From Janthinobacterium sp. SUN073 (GTDB lineage: Bacteria > Pseudomonadota > Gammaproteobacteria > Burkholderiales > Burkholderiaceae_D), in the NCBI RefSeq assembly GCF_030397665.1, contig NZ_JAPUBT010000006.1, positions 1 through 64,000 of the forward strand: a stretch of 64,000 bases of DNA, in the 5' to 3' direction. Shown here piece by piece: positions 26,101 through 35,100 of the stretch; position 1 is the stretch's first letter, and each line of letters begins with the position of its first letter. Both the position numbers and the translations under genes were made by a program. The notes beneath the pieces were generated by a model, which saw nothing but the letters and a program-made list of their open reading frames with translations, had not been told where the DNA came from and searched no databases.

Positions 26101-26786
26101 TCGACGGCGCGCCCGTGCAGCCGGCTCCAGAACAGCGTGCCATCCTGGCGCCGCAATTCCAGTTCGGTGCGGTACGGCTTGCCCTTGGAAAGCAGCGGCG
26201 CCGCTTCCAGCCCCAAGTTGCGGCAATGCTCGGCGGAGCGATACAGCACCGCGCCCGGCATGCCCGTCAACTGGTGGCGCGCATAGCCGAGCATCTCGGC
26301 GGCGCGGATATTGCACTCCTCGATGAAGCCGCCCCTGGAAAACACGATACCGACGGCCGCGCTTTCCAGGATGGCCTGCTGTTCCAGCAAGGTCTTGCGC
26401 AAGGCTTGCTGGTCGCGCTGCTGCACGCTGATGTCGGCAAACACCAGGGTCGCGCCCGGCAAGCCATCGCCCACCGGCAGCGGCTTGGCCCATACCTGCA
26501 CGGCGATGGCCGCATCGATTCCCTCCAGGCTGCTGTCCCAGTGCCGCTCGCGCCCGGCCGCACCCAGCGCGCCACGCAGCATGCTGGTGCTCGACGCGCG
26601 GTAGGCGTCCGTAAAACAGTCGGCCAGCAGGCAGCCCGACACATCCCTGCCCAGCAAGGCGCTCAAGGCGCCATTCACCGCGACGACCATGCCGCAGGCA
26701 TCGCAGGCGCAGGCGGGCAAGGCGATCAGCTGCAAGGCATCGGCGATGAAATCGGGACTGGTCGGTACGCGGTTCATGAACACCAT
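23118..26786 (-). CDS. Multi-PAS GGDEF/EAL cyclic-di-GMP protein
   Basis: About 1222 residues, cytoplasmic (no membrane segment). Six PAS-like domains in series are followed by a coiled coil ([25 protein letters not shown] region), a GGDEF domain and an EAL domain. The diguanylate cyclase motif GGDEF is intact (about residue 873), with the inhibitory I-site RASD five residues upstream. The phosphodiesterase signature reads EVL instead of EAL (about residue 999), a variant often still active, and [10 protein letters not shown] is intact. It could make, break or only sense cyclic di-GMP. The start is uncertain: ATG at 26786 or 26777, or TTG at 26822; none has a clear ribosome binding site. The gene ends four bases inside xthA. 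Confidence 0.87.
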   Translation of the reverse strand: MVFMNRVPTSPDFIADALQLIALPACACDACGMVVAVNGALSALLGRDVSGCLLADCFTDAYRASSTSMLRGALGAAGRERHWDSSLEGIDAAIAVQVWAKPLPVGDGLPGATLVFADISVQQRDQQALRKTLLEQQAILESAAVGIVFSRGGFIEECNIRAAEMLGYARHQLTGMPGAVLYRSAEHCRNLGLEAAPLLSKGKPYRTELELRRQDGTLFWSRLHGRAVDPLNTHDGTVWIIEDISDHRRDEDQLRRAMLEMQAVMDNAPLAIGFQRDKGVLRYNRRFAECFGFDGDSGVGLAVADLYPSRAAYENVVRQASPLLRRGQPFQGEMEMRRRDGSTFWALAYGYVLNPESQTDRGLRDTIWLFDDRSAQKAAEEATRQLMLEQQAILDNASVGILFSRSRLVLRCNPRFAEMFGYAQEEMTGLPAAELFPSPAAYAAFGVQATPLLGQGLPYEQDEVLFRRRDGSLFWCRIRAKAVDQEHSEQGTIWILEDVTDSRQAQMEVAAIMTNASVSILYTKNRQITRYNLGFATMFGYSGDEALGLPGRALYVSQQSYELLGAAAFPFLSVAKPFQTEVEMMRRDGSTLWAQLIAYVVNPDDPAAGTIWIIEDRTEAKRAEESLRNALLENQAILDSAVLGISVVEGGYNLRANSKMEELFGYGPGEINGLSVQALYPDVAAWKTARGETARDFEAGRVHMSEYQLVRKDGSRFWARLSGRPFDLAHAHGRSVWLVDDVTARREAAEAVRRARDELELRVHERTAELAGANLLLQGEIAERRQAEARVHHMAYHDNLTGLPNRALLSDRLERAMLSSQRSGRKLAVMFIDLDRFKTINDSLGHMTGDVLLKEVAARLCHAVRASDTVARLGGDEFVVLVPGIRDSDEAARVAEKVIEALTPAFPLDGHVLHVTPSIGICVYPDDGGDVDALMRHADAAMYHAKGNGRNNYQFFTQTMNQAAALHFDLESSLRTALALQQFELFYQPIIDIATRRLHGMEVLLRWRRPGHGLVLPDRFIPIMEENGLIVPVGEWVMRQACEQSMAWQRQGLQPVPLAVNLSPRQFMHKGLVTAIGAVMRETGIDPALLEFEITETALMQHGEHTLEILRQINGMGLRLSIDDFGTGYSSLAYLKRFPVKKVKIDRAFIKDLEHSAEDRAIVAAIIALADSLQLSTVAEGVETEEQFALLQEKGCRYAQGYLFSAPVPAANAQSLLERFPA

Positions 26787-26986
26787 GGGTCGGTTGTTAG
26801 CGGTCGGAATGCACCTGAGCAATATATTCGTCAGGCATCATAGTGCTGTCAGATCATAAACCAGTTTCCCGGGGTTTTTTCATATTCCTTATTGGCAATA
26901 TCTGAAACGCCACAGACCACTTGCAACACGCCCGTTGCACCGCCGTTGCATGGGAATAAAATGAAACAAATCGTTTAGAATAAAGC

Positions 26987-28612
26987 ATGCGCCGCCCTCC
27001 CCAACCTCCGCTCGACCACCGCGACAAACCCGTCATCTGGACCGTCTCCGTCTCGCGTTTGTTCGACCTGTTCCGCGACATCACGCTCGAATACGACGAC
27101 CTGGCGACGATTGAACCGATCAACCTGGGTTTCGACGACGCCGTGCGCCACATCCGCGAACGCATGGCCACCGAACGCTGCGACGCCGTCATCGCGGCCG
27201 GTTCGAACGGCGCCTACCTGAAAGGCCGGCTGTCGGTACCCGTCATCATCGCCAAGGCCAGCGGCTACGACGTGATGCAGGCGCTGGCGCGCGCGCGGCG
27301 CATCTCGCCGGACATCGGCGTCGTCACCTACCAGGATCCGATGCCGGAACTGGCCGAATTTGCCGCCACCTTCGGCTTCCAGATCGCGCAGCGCACCTAT
27401 GCCACCGAGGAAGACGCGCGCGCGCAGATCAATGAATTGAAGGCGGCCGGCGTCAAAGCCGTCGTCGGCGCGGGCCTCGTCACCGACCTGGCCGAGGAGG
27501 CAGGGCTGGCCGCCGTCTTCGTGTATTCGGCCACGGCCATCCGGCGCGCCTTCGACGACGCGCTGGAACTGGCCCGCCTGACCCAGATCGAATCGAACCG
27601 GGGACGGCGCACGGTGGTGGCCGACACCCTGCGCGCGCGCCACGGCCTGCACGACTTGCGCGGCGAATCGGAAGCGATGGAAGCGCTGCGCCAGTCGGTG
27701 GTGCTGTATGCCCGCTCGCCGGCGACGGTGCTGATCCAGGGCGAGACGGGCAGCGGCAAGGAGCTGGTGGCGCAGGCGATCCACCGCGAAAGCCCGCGCA
27801 GCCTGGGCGCGAACCGGCCCTTCATCGCCATCAATTGCGGCGCCATCGCCGAGTCCTTGCTGGAATCGGAACTGTTCGGCCACGAGGATGGGGCCTTCAC
27901 GGGAGCGCGCCGGGGCGGCCATGCGGGCCTGTTCGAAGCGGCCAACCACGGCACCCTGTTCCTCGATGAAATCGGCGAAATGCCGCTGGCCCTGCAAACG
28001 CGCTTGCTGCGCGTGCTGGAAGAGCGCGAAGTGGTGCGCGTGGGCGGCACGCGGCCCATCGCCATCCATGTGCGCATCATCAGCGCCACGCATTGCGACC
28101 TGGAGCAGCGTATCCGCGAAGGACGCTTCCGCGCCGACCTGTTCTACCGCCTGGCCGTGCTGCGCCTGCATTTGCCCGCCTTGCGCGAACGCGCCAGCGA
28201 TATTCCAGGCCTGGCAGAATGGTCGCTGAAAAACGCGCTGGCCGCGCTGGGCGCGCGGCCACACCCCAACCTGCACGCGGAAATCATCGCCTGCGCGCCG
28301 CTGCTGCGCCGCTACGACTGGCCCGGCAACGTGCGCGAACTGCGCAACCTGGCCGAGCGCCTGGCGCTGTTCCTGGCCGCCGAACCGCTGCAGGCGCTGA
28401 CCCCCGCCTTCGTGCTGGGTGTGGCGCCGGAGTTGGCGCAAGACGCCAGCCCGGCCACGGCTTTGCCGGCGCCGGCTGCCGCCGTTGCACAGCAGCGAGA
28501 GGAGGAAAGCGCCAGCGCCGTGCTGGCGCGCTTCGGCGGGCGCCGCGATGCGGCCGCCCATTACCTCGGCATCAGCCGCACCACCCTGTGGCGCCGCCTG
28601 CGCGCCGGCTGA
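26987..28612 (+). CDS. prpR: Sigma-54-dependent regulator, PrpR type
   Basis: A 541-residue enhancer-binding protein. The PrpR_N sensor domain covers about residues 15-190 ([36 protein letters not shown]). The AAA+ domain has Walker A GETGSGKE (about 252-259), the sigma-54 loop GAFTGA (about 302-307), and Walker [14 protein letters not shown] Fis-type helix-turn-helix ends the protein ([17 protein letters not shown]). PrpR activates the methylcitrate pathway for propionate with 2-methylcitrate as effector. No prp genes are adjacent, so either they are elsewhere or this homologue controls something else, for instance the following hydrolase. Confidence 0.85.
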   Translation: MRRPPQPPLDHRDKPVIWTVSVSRLFDLFRDITLEYDDLATIEPINLGFDDAVRHIRERMATERCDAVIAAGSNGAYLKGRLSVPVIIAKASGYDVMQALARARRISPDIGVVTYQDPMPELAEFAATFGFQIAQRTYATEEDARAQINELKAAGVKAVVGAGLVTDLAEEAGLAAVFVYSATAIRRAFDDALELARLTQIESNRGRRTVVADTLRARHGLHDLRGESEAMEALRQSVVLYARSPATVLIQGETGSGKELVAQAIHRESPRSLGANRPFIAINCGAIAESLLESELFGHEDGAFTGARRGGHAGLFEAANHGTLFLDEIGEMPLALQTRLLRVLEEREVVRVGGTRPIAIHVRIISATHCDLEQRIREGRFRADLFYRLAVLRLHLPALRERASDIPGLAEWSLKNALAALGARPHPNLHAEIIACAPLLRRYDWPGNVRELRNLAERLALFLAAEPLQALTPAFVLGVAPELAQDASPATALPAPAAAVAQQREEESASAVLARFGGRRDAAAHYLGISRTTLWRRLRAG

Positions 28613-28788
28613 GTGTTCAAGCACGGAAACGACCATGGCTCAAAACGATGCGCCACGCCTGCCAGCACCTGTACGGCAGCGGCACCCGCATCTTTTGCAC
28701 CGTTCATCCCTGCCTGCCGCCGCTCATCCCGCGGTGCTGGCGGCGGGCCGCCTGGCCCGCTAGCATCGTCGTCAAGGAGGAACACATC

Positions 28789-29661
28789 ATGAAACGAACA
28801 TTGCAAACATTGATCTTGCTCAGTACCGTGCTGCTGGCGGGTGCCAGCCGGGCCGCGGCCCCGACTGCATTCACGGTCGACGTCACGGGCCAGGGCCGCC
28901 CGTTGATCCTGATTCCCGGCCTGGCATCCTCGGGCGAAGTCTGGCAAGGCACGGTGGCGCGCCTGTGCGGACCGAAAACAGGACGCGCCTGCCATGTGCT
29001 GACCCTGGCCGGCTTTGCCGGCGTGGCGCCCATCGAAGGCGACCTGCTGGCGCAGGCGGAGCAGCAACTGGCCGACTACATCAGCACCCAGAAACTGGGC
29101 CGGCCAGCCATCATCGGGCATAGCCTGGGCGGCTTCCTGGCGTTGAAAATGGCCATCGATCATCCGGCCCAGACGGGCAAGCTGCTGATCGTCGACTCGC
29201 TGCCGGCGCTGGGCGTGACGCAGATGCCAAACGCCACGCCGGAACAGCTGCAAGCCATGTCGAGCCAGATGCAATCGGCCATGCGCGCGCAGGATGTGGC
29301 CAGCTCCAGCGCCAGCCAGCGCCGCACCGTCGCCGGCATGGCCAGCGCGCCGGCCGACGTGGAGCGCATCATCGGCTGGGGCCAGCGCTCGGACCGCGAA
29401 ACGGTCATCCGCACCATGGGCACGCTGATGGCCAGCGACCTGCGCCAGGATGTGGCACGCATCACGTCGCCCACGCTGGTGCTGGGCACCTGGATCGCCT
29501 ACAAGGATTATGCGCCGCGCGCCGCCATCGAAGCGACCTTCCAGCAACAGTATGCACAGCTGCCGGGCGTAAAAATCGCGCTGGCCGACACGGCGCGCCA
29601 TTTCATCATGTACGACCAGCCGGACTGGATGCATGCGCGCATCGAACAGTTCCTGGACTAG
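28789..29661 (+). CDS. Secreted alpha/beta hydrolase
   Basis: A 290-residue alpha/beta-hydrolase with a signal peptide (cleavage near AGASRAAA, residue ~23), thus periplasmic or exported. The oxyanion region is LILIPGLASSGEVW, the nucleophile elbow is GHSLGG, and the catalytic histidine is probably in DTARHFIMYDQPDW. The acid residue is not obvious. ATG 28789 has a strong AAGGAGG eight bases upstream. Substrate unknown; esterase or lactonase activity is plausible. It is three bases before the split histidine kinase gene, so hydrolase, kinase and regulator form one operon. Confidence 0.85.
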   Translation: MKRTLQTLILLSTVLLAGASRAAAPTAFTVDVTGQGRPLILIPGLASSGEVWQGTVARLCGPKTGRACHVLTLAGFAGVAPIEGDLLAQAEQQLADYISTQKLGRPAIIGHSLGGFLALKMAIDHPAQTGKLLIVDSLPALGVTQMPNATPEQLQAMSSQMQSAMRAQDVASSSASQRRTVAGMASAPADVERIIGWGQRSDRETVIRTMGTLMASDLRQDVARITSPTLVLGTWIAYKDYAPRAAIEATFQQQYAQLPGVKIALADTARHFIMYDQPDWMHARIEQFLD

Positions 29662-29664
29662 GCA

Positions 29665-30723
29665 ATGAACGCACCCTTGCACCGGCCGCCGCTGCTGGCC
29701 AGGATCAACTGGTACTGGACCTTCCAGCTGGCCGGCTGGGGCGCACTTACCCTGTTCAACAGCGTGTATGGCGGCTCCTCGCAGCTGCGCATCGTCGTGA
29801 CGATTGCCTGCTGGGGGGGCTTGGGCGGGCTGTTGCTGTCGCACCTCTGGCATGGCGTCCTGCGCCGGCGCGGCTGGGCGGCGAACGGCTTGCGCTGGAA
29901 ACGCATCTTGCCCTCGCTGGCCTTGCTGGCCGCCATCCAGACGGCCAGCGTGACGACCGCCTTCCACGTCATGTATCCGCCCGACGTCCTGCGCGGCCTG
30001 GCATGGCTGCCCGGTGCGCTGCTGTTCTGGTTCGGGGTATTCCTGACCTGAACGGTGTTTTACTTCACCGCGCTGTCGCTGCGCCGCGCCGCCCACCTGG
30101 AAGCGGAAACCCTGCGCCTGCAGTTGCATGGACGGGATGCGGAACTGCGCGCGCTGCAGGCGCAAGTCAATCCGCATTTTTTCTTCAACAGCCTCAATAG
30201 CGTGCGCGCCCTGATCTTCGAAGACCGCGAGGCGGCCGCGCAGATGATCGACCAGCTGGCCAACCTGATGCGCCACGCGCTGCAGTCCAGCCAGCATGCG
30301 ACGGTGCCGCTGTCGGCCGAACTGGACGCCGTGCGCGCCTACCTGGCGATCGAACAGATACGCTTCGAGGATCGCCTGCGCGTCAGCTTCGACATCGCCC
30401 CCGGCATCGATCGCGTGCGCGTGCCGCCCATGGCCCTGCAAACACTGGTGGAAAACGCCGTCAAATATGGCGTGGAAACAAGCGCCGATGGCGGCGACAT
30501 CCGCATTGCAGCGCAGCGTTCCAGCCCTGCCGACGGCGCCACCATGCTGCGGATCGATGTCGCCAACACGGGCGCCTTGCGCGAGCCAGGTAACTCCACC
30601 TGCGTCGGCTTGCGCAATGCGCGCCAGCGTTTGCAGCTGGCTTGCGGCGAGCACGCCAGCCTGGAACTGCGCCAGCAGGCGGGCTGGATATACGCCACCA
30701 TCCATGTGCCGGAGCTGGCATGA
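29665..30723 (+). pseudogene. LytS/YehU-type histidine kinase interrupted by an in-frame TGA
   Basis: Two open segments lie in the same reading frame, separated only by TGA at 30049-30051. The first (29665-30048) encodes four membrane helices ending LLFWFGVFLT. The second resumes at once with TVFYFTALSLRR and carries the whole kinase core: VNPHFFFNSLNSVRALI with the histidine, N box ENAVKYG and VGLRNARQRL. A single change TGG to TGA would explain the break, since a tryptophan fits the helix. A shortened soluble kinase could be made from GTG at 30055. Without better evidence I treat it as a nonsense-mutated gene; a sequencing error is the other possibility. It overlaps the next gene by ATGA. 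Confidence 0.8.
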
Positions 30724-31439
30724 ACGGTCAGCCGCTCAAGGTAATGCTGGTCGATGACGAGCGCCTGGCGCGCGCCGAGCTGCGGCGCCTGCTGGCGCCG
30801 CATGTGCAGCGGGGCGCCGTGGAGATCGTCGGCGAGGCGGCCAGCGCGGCCGACGCCATCGCGCAGATCGGCAAACTGCACCCGGACCTGCTGCTGCTCG
30901 ACGTGCAGATGCCGGGCGGCTCCGGCTTCGACCTGCTGGCCGCGCTGGACGATGCGCCCGACGTCATCTTTTGCACGGCCTTCGACCAGTACGCGCTGCA
31001 GGCGTTTGAAGTGAGCGCCCTCGACTACCTGCAAAAACCCGTGCAGGCGGCACGCCTGGCCACGGCCCTGGCGCGTGCCGGCGCACGGGCGCAAGCCATG
31101 CCGCCGCCCGCGCCGCGCAAGGTCTTCATCAAGGATGGGGAACGCTGCTGGTTTGTCGCGTTTGACGATATCCGCCTGCTCGAATCGGAAGGCAACTACA
31201 CGCGCGTGCATTTTGGTGCACAGCATCCGCTGCTGCTGCGCACCCTGAACCAGCTGGAAGAAAAGCTCGACCCCACCCTGTTCTTGCGCGCCAACCGGCG
31301 CCAGATCGTCAACCTGGCGCAGGTGGCGCAAGTGGCGCCGAATGCGGCCGATGGCATCGACCTGCACCTGCTGGACGGCAGCGTGGTGGAAGTATCACGC
31401 CGCCGCGCGCAACAGTTCAAGGCCGCCTGCGGCCTGTAA
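30720..31439 (+). CDS. LytTR-family response regulator
   Basis: A 239-residue regulator with receiver domain (LVDDERLARAELR, phosphorylation site in LLLDVQMPGGSGFDLL, FCTAFDQYALQAF, YLQKPV) and a LytTR DNA-binding domain (about residues 130-239, IRLLESEGNYTRVHF and FLRANRRQIVNLAQV). The ATG overlaps the kinase stop codon, so translation of the two is coupled. Its expected partner kinase is interrupted by a stop codon upstream, which may leave the regulator without its cognate signal. It is the last gene of the hydrolase operon and converges on the S41 peptidase gene with only five bases between. Confidence 0.9.
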   Translation: MNGQPLKVMLVDDERLARAELRRLLAPHVQRGAVEIVGEAASAADAIAQIGKLHPDLLLLDVQMPGGSGFDLLAALDDAPDVIFCTAFDQYALQAFEVSALDYLQKPVQAARLATALARAGARAQAMPPPAPRKVFIKDGERCWFVAFDDIRLLESEGNYTRVHFGAQHPLLLRTLNQLEEKLDPTLFLRANRRQIVNLAQVAQVAPNAADGIDLHLLDGSVVEVSRRRAQQFKAACGL

Positions 31440-31444
31440 CGCGA

Positions 31445-34400
31445 CTACTTCAGCGCGGGGATAGGCTGCGCCTGGAAGGCGGGGCGCGGCTGCTCCTTGA
31501 GTTTTTTCGCCAGCATGTCGAGCGCCACTTCCAGCTGGCGGTCGGCGCCATTGAAAGTGGCGTGCGGCGGATTTTCCACCTCGACGTCCGGCACCACGCC
31601 CACGCCTTCGATCAGCCACTGGCCATCGATGCCGAACTGGCCGTTTTCCGCCACGCGCGCCATGCCATTGTCGGCCAGGCGCGTATTGTCGCTCAGCCAG
31701 ACGCCGGCGCCGGCCGTGCGCTTGCCTACCAGCGGTGCCAGTTTCAATGCCTTGATGCCGGCGGCGAAGGTCTCGCCATCCGAATACGTGAGTTCATCGA
31801 CCAGCACCACCAGGTGGCCGCGGAAGGTGTTCTGCATGTTCGACGATGGCTGCACGCCCGGCGGCGCCCAGTATGCCCAGGCCTTGCGCAGCAGTTTTTC
31901 GATGATCCAGCTATCGATATTGCCGCCGTTATTGCGCCGCACGTCGATGATCAGGCCTTCGCGGTTGATGTTGGCGTAAAAGTCGCGCGCGAACGAGGCG
32001 ATGTCGTTCGCGCCCATGGCGCGCAGGTGCAGGTAGCCGATGCGCCCCTGCGAGGCGGCAGCCACCTGTTCGGCACGGCTCAATTCCCAGTCGCCATAGC
32101 GCAGCGCCGTCTGTTTCGCCATGTTGACGGGCGTGACGATGACGGCGCGCGGCGCGCCCTTGCCATTGTCCCGTTTGACCTGCAGCAGCACCTGCTTGTC
32201 GGCCTGGTTCAGCAGCAGGTCGCTGATATCGCGCGCGGCCAGCACGTCCTTGCCGTTGACGGCCGTGATCACGTCGCCCGCCTTCACATCCACTTCAGGG
32301 CGCGACAGCGGTGCGCGCGCCGAGGGCAATTCCGCTTCGCTGCGGTAGACATGCTCGACCAGGTAGCCGTCGCCAGTGCGCGCCAGCACGGCGCCCAGGC
32401 CGGCCGGCGTGCCTTCCTGCTCCGTGCGGCGCAATTCGCCGGGACGGATCTGCGAATGCAGGGCGCCTACTTCGGCCACCATCATGCCCAGCACGTCATT
32501 GAGCTCGGCCCGATCCGTGACCCGCTCGACCAGTGGCGCATATTTGTCGCGCGCCGCCTTCCAGTTCACGCCGCGCATCTTCGCGTCGTACAGGAAATCG
32601 CGGTGCAAGCGCCAGGCGTCGTTGAACATCTGCTTCCATTCCAGGCGCGGGTTCGACACAAACGTCCAGTCGTCGACTTTTACTTTCGCCTTCGACAGGT
32701 CGGACGGCAGCTTGGCGCCCGCCTCGATCACCAGCATCTCACCCGGGCCGGTGGCCGCTACAGTGCGGTAGTACAAATGCTTTTTATCCTGCGCCAGGTC
32801 GAATTCGCGCACATTGGCCACCAGCAGTTCCGGCTTGGAGCCGGTATTGCCAATGGCGAGCGTTTTCAGGCTGGACTTGTTCTCGCCGCTTTCCCGCTCG
32901 ATGAAGTACAGGCGCTTGTCATCCATGGCCAGCGCACCGTAATTGCCCGCCGCCAGCGGTACTTCATACAGGCGCTCGGCCAGGCCCTTGAAGACGACGT
33001 CCGGCAGGGCCGCCGGCGCTTTCTTCACGCTCGTCTTGCCGCCCGCCTTCTCCAGGGCCTTTTCCGCCGCCAGTTCGGCCGCCTTTTCATCGTCCGTCTC
33101 GGCCGGTTTCACACCCGGACGGCTCAGCTCATCGTCGGGCTGGAACGGAAAACGGTTGCCCGGCTGCAGCGCCAGCGCATACACGCCAATGCGCTTGTCG
33201 AACACGGGGCCCATGTTGCGGTCGCCCCACGGCGAACCGTTGGCCAGCTGGAAATTGCGTGCCGACAGGAAATACAACCAGCGCCCGTCGGGTGAAAACA
33301 CGGGCGAACCGGACGTGTAGCGGTCGCTGGTGACGAATTGCAGCTGTTTCGAGGCGAGGTTGTACAAGCCGATCTGCTCGCGCTGCTCGTTGCTGGCCAC
33401 GCGCACGATGGCCAGGTTGCGGCTGTCGGGCGACCATTGCACTTCGTCGTGCTTGTCCACGCCCGCCTTGCCCGCGTCGTCGATCAGCTGGTTGCCCCTG
33501 GTCGCCAGGTCCAGCAGCCAGAAACGGCCCTTCTTGTCCGTGTGCGCCAGCCAGCGCCCATCCGGCGACGGGTACAGTTTCCAGCGGTGGTTGTCGCCCT
33601 GCGTCGTCAGCTGCTCACCTTTGCCCGAACCATCGGCGGCGTACTTCCAGATTTCGTTCTCTCCGCTCGTGTCGACGATGGCGAACACGGATTTCTCGTC
33701 GCTGGAAAAGACGGCATCGCGCGCCCGCGCCCCTTCGGGAATGGCGATATCGACGCGGCGCAGGCTGCCCGTGCCGGCGATGCTGACACGGCCCCTTGCA
33801 GTGAGGATGATGCGCTCATCCTTGCCCGACAGCTGCACATTGCTCAAGGTATCGAGCGGCGAGCGGATCTGGCGCGCGCGCTGCTGGTCAAAATCGGATA
33901 CGAGGTTGATCGGCAACGGCGATGAGTCCGTCCCTGCCGCCAGGTCCAGCACCTGCAGGTCGGCGCCCAATTGATACACGATCTTGCCATCGCCCAAGGA
34001 AGCATTGCGCACGTCCCATTGCTTATGGGACGTCAATACGCGGCGGTCGGAGCCGTCGGGCAGCATGCTCCACAGATTGTCGCTGCCGCCCGCGTCGCTG
34101 ATGTAATACACGCGACCCTGCCACCACATGGGGCGCTTGTTGTTGCCCGCCAACACGGCAGGCTCCGCGTGCATGCACACGGCCTCACCCTTGCCGTCCA
34201 GGTCGTAGCGCCACAGGGTGGCATGCGCACCGCCCCGATAGTTGCGCACATTGTCGTTGGTCACAGCCAGGCCGAAACGCGTGAAGAACAGCGTCTTGCC
34301 CGCATCGTCGAGCACGGCGTCGTTGGCGTCAGCCACGGGAAACACGCGCCGCGTCTGTTTCACGGGATCGATGGCGGCGACGATACGGCGCGAAGCGGGA

Positions 34401-34813
34401 CCGTCCGTGTTTTGCGTGCTGACCAGCACTTCGCCCTGCGCCGTCCAGCCCAGCACCAGCACGCCGCCATTATCAAAGGAAATACGGCGCGGCAAGCCGC
34501 CCGCCAGCGGCATCACATACGCCTCCTGTGCCCCTTCGTAGGCGGCGGAAAAGGCCAGCCACAGGCCGTCGCGCGAAATCGCCGCGTTCGTTTCATAGCC
34601 GGGATGCGTGGTCAGGCGCTGCGCCGCGCCGCCGCGCACGCTGCTTTTCCACAAATCGCCTTCGGCCGTGAAGACGACGGTGTCGCCGCGTACGGCGGGA
34701 AAACGGAAATAGCTGCCGGCAGGCGCGGTGGCGGCGGCGGCGGCGGCGGCCGCAGCGTCAGCCAGCAGGCCGGCGGAAAACAACAGGAAGGCGAGAGTAC
34801 GGGAAATTTTCAT
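31445..34813 (-). CDS. Tricorn-like S41 family peptidase, exported
   Basis: About 1122 residues. A signal peptide (MKISRTLAFLLFSAGLLADA then a long alanine run) precedes an N-terminal beta-propeller region with repeated WD40-like PD40 blades (LTTHPGYETNAAISRDGLWLAFS, SPVFSPDGRWLYFLS). Next come a second propeller, a PDZ domain (VDVKAGDVITAVNGKDV) and a C-terminal S41 catalytic domain with the nucleophile serine in YSDGETFAAG. Tricorn proteases degrade peptides in the cytosol of archaea; bacterial homologues with signal peptides work in the periplasm. The start at 34813 is chosen for the signal peptide. The alanine run is encoded by a GCC/GCG triplet repeat near 34730-34760. Confidence 0.88.
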   Translation of the reverse strand: MKISRTLAFLLFSAGLLADAAAAAAAAATAPAGSYFRFPAVRGDTVVFTAEGDLWKSSVRGGAAQRLTTHPGYETNAAISRDGLWLAFSAAYEGAQEAYVMPLAGGLPRRISFDNGGVLVLGWTAQGEVLVSTQNTDGPASRRIVAAIDPVKQTRRVFPVADANDAVLDDAGKTLFFTRFGLAVTNDNVRNYRGGAHATLWRYDLDGKGEAVCMHAEPAVLAGNNKRPMWWQGRVYYISDAGGSDNLWSMLPDGSDRRVLTSHKQWDVRNASLGDGKIVYQLGADLQVLDLAAGTDSSPLPINLVSDFDQQRARQIRSPLDTLSNVQLSGKDERIILTARGRVSIAGTGSLRRVDIAIPEGARARDAVFSSDEKSVFAIVDTSGENEIWKYAADGSGKGEQLTTQGDNHRWKLYPSPDGRWLAHTDKKGRFWLLDLATRGNQLIDDAGKAGVDKHDEVQWSPDSRNLAIVRVASNEQREQIGLYNLASKQLQFVTSDRYTSGSPVFSPDGRWLYFLSARNFQLANGSPWGDRNMGPVFDKRIGVYALALQPGNRFPFQPDDELSRPGVKPAETDDEKAAELAAEKALEKAGGKTSVKKAPAALPDVVFKGLAERLYEVPLAAGNYGALAMDDKRLYFIERESGENKSSLKTLAIGNTGSKPELLVANVREFDLAQDKKHLYYRTVAATGPGEMLVIEAGAKLPSDLSKAKVKVDDWTFVSNPRLEWKQMFNDAWRLHRDFLYDAKMRGVNWKAARDKYAPLVERVTDRAELNDVLGMMVAEVGALHSQIRPGELRRTEQEGTPAGLGAVLARTGDGYLVEHVYRSEAELPSARAPLSRPEVDVKAGDVITAVNGKDVLAARDISDLLLNQADKQVLLQVKRDNGKGAPRAVIVTPVNMAKQTALRYGDWELSRAEQVAAASQGRIGYLHLRAMGANDIASFARDFYANINREGLIIDVRRNNGGNIDSWIIEKLLRKAWAYWAPPGVQPSSNMQNTFRGHLVVLVDELTYSDGETFAAGIKALKLAPLVGKRTAGAGVWLSDNTRLADNGMARVAENGQFGIDGQWLIEGVGVVPDVEVENPPHATFNGADRQLEVALDMLAKKLKEQPRPAFQAQPIPALK

Positions 34814-34923
34814 GTGGGCATCCAGATAGCGGTCAGGGGGCATGGACATCATGTCGATACCGGACAGCAATTCTGGCATAAGCGCGACCAAAGAAAACCT
34901 TCTTTATTGCCCACAAAAACGTA

Positions 34924-34957
34924 AAAAAACCCGCGCCACTTGCGTGGGCGGGTTTTT
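34924..34957 (-). terminator. Intrinsic terminator of clpS-clpA
   Basis: Stem AAACCCGC.../...GCGGGTTT with an inner CCACGCAAGTGG hairpin, read on the minus strand, followed by a seven-base U tract. It lies after the structured repeat copy 2. A smaller hairpin AGAGC/GCTCT (about 34965-34980) lies between the repeat and this terminator. Confidence 0.85.
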
Positions 34958-34987
34958 CGACAAGAGCAGAAACGCTCTGAACGCCGA

Positions 34988-35092
34988 ACAAAACCGTAGC
35001 GAGCGGCAGCGAGTTGCGGCCGAGAAGCGGAGCTGTGCTTTAGCACAGTGAGCATCGGAGGCCGCAAATCGCGACGCGCAGTAGGTTTGGTT
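34988..35092 (-). repeat. Structured 3'-UTR repeat element, copy 2 (after clpA)
   Basis: Second copy of the element at 19993-20097, here in the clpA transcript and beginning eight bases after its stop codon. Both ends are identical to copy 1 (ACCAAACCTACTGCGCG and CCGCTCGCTACGGTTTTGT), with differences in the middle. The apical hairpin is CTGTGC-TAAA-GCACAG: compared with copy 1 an A-T pair has become G-C on both sides, which keeps the stem. Middle pairing is GCGGCC/GGCCGC. It is followed by a small hairpin and the terminator at 34924. Confidence 0.8.
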
Positions 35093-35100
35093 CGGTGTTC

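Noticed and set aside
30049..30051. Selenocysteine at the TGA within the histidine kinase.
   Set aside because: No selenoprotein family, no plausible selenocysteine element downstream, and the codon falls in a membrane helix where tryptophan fits.
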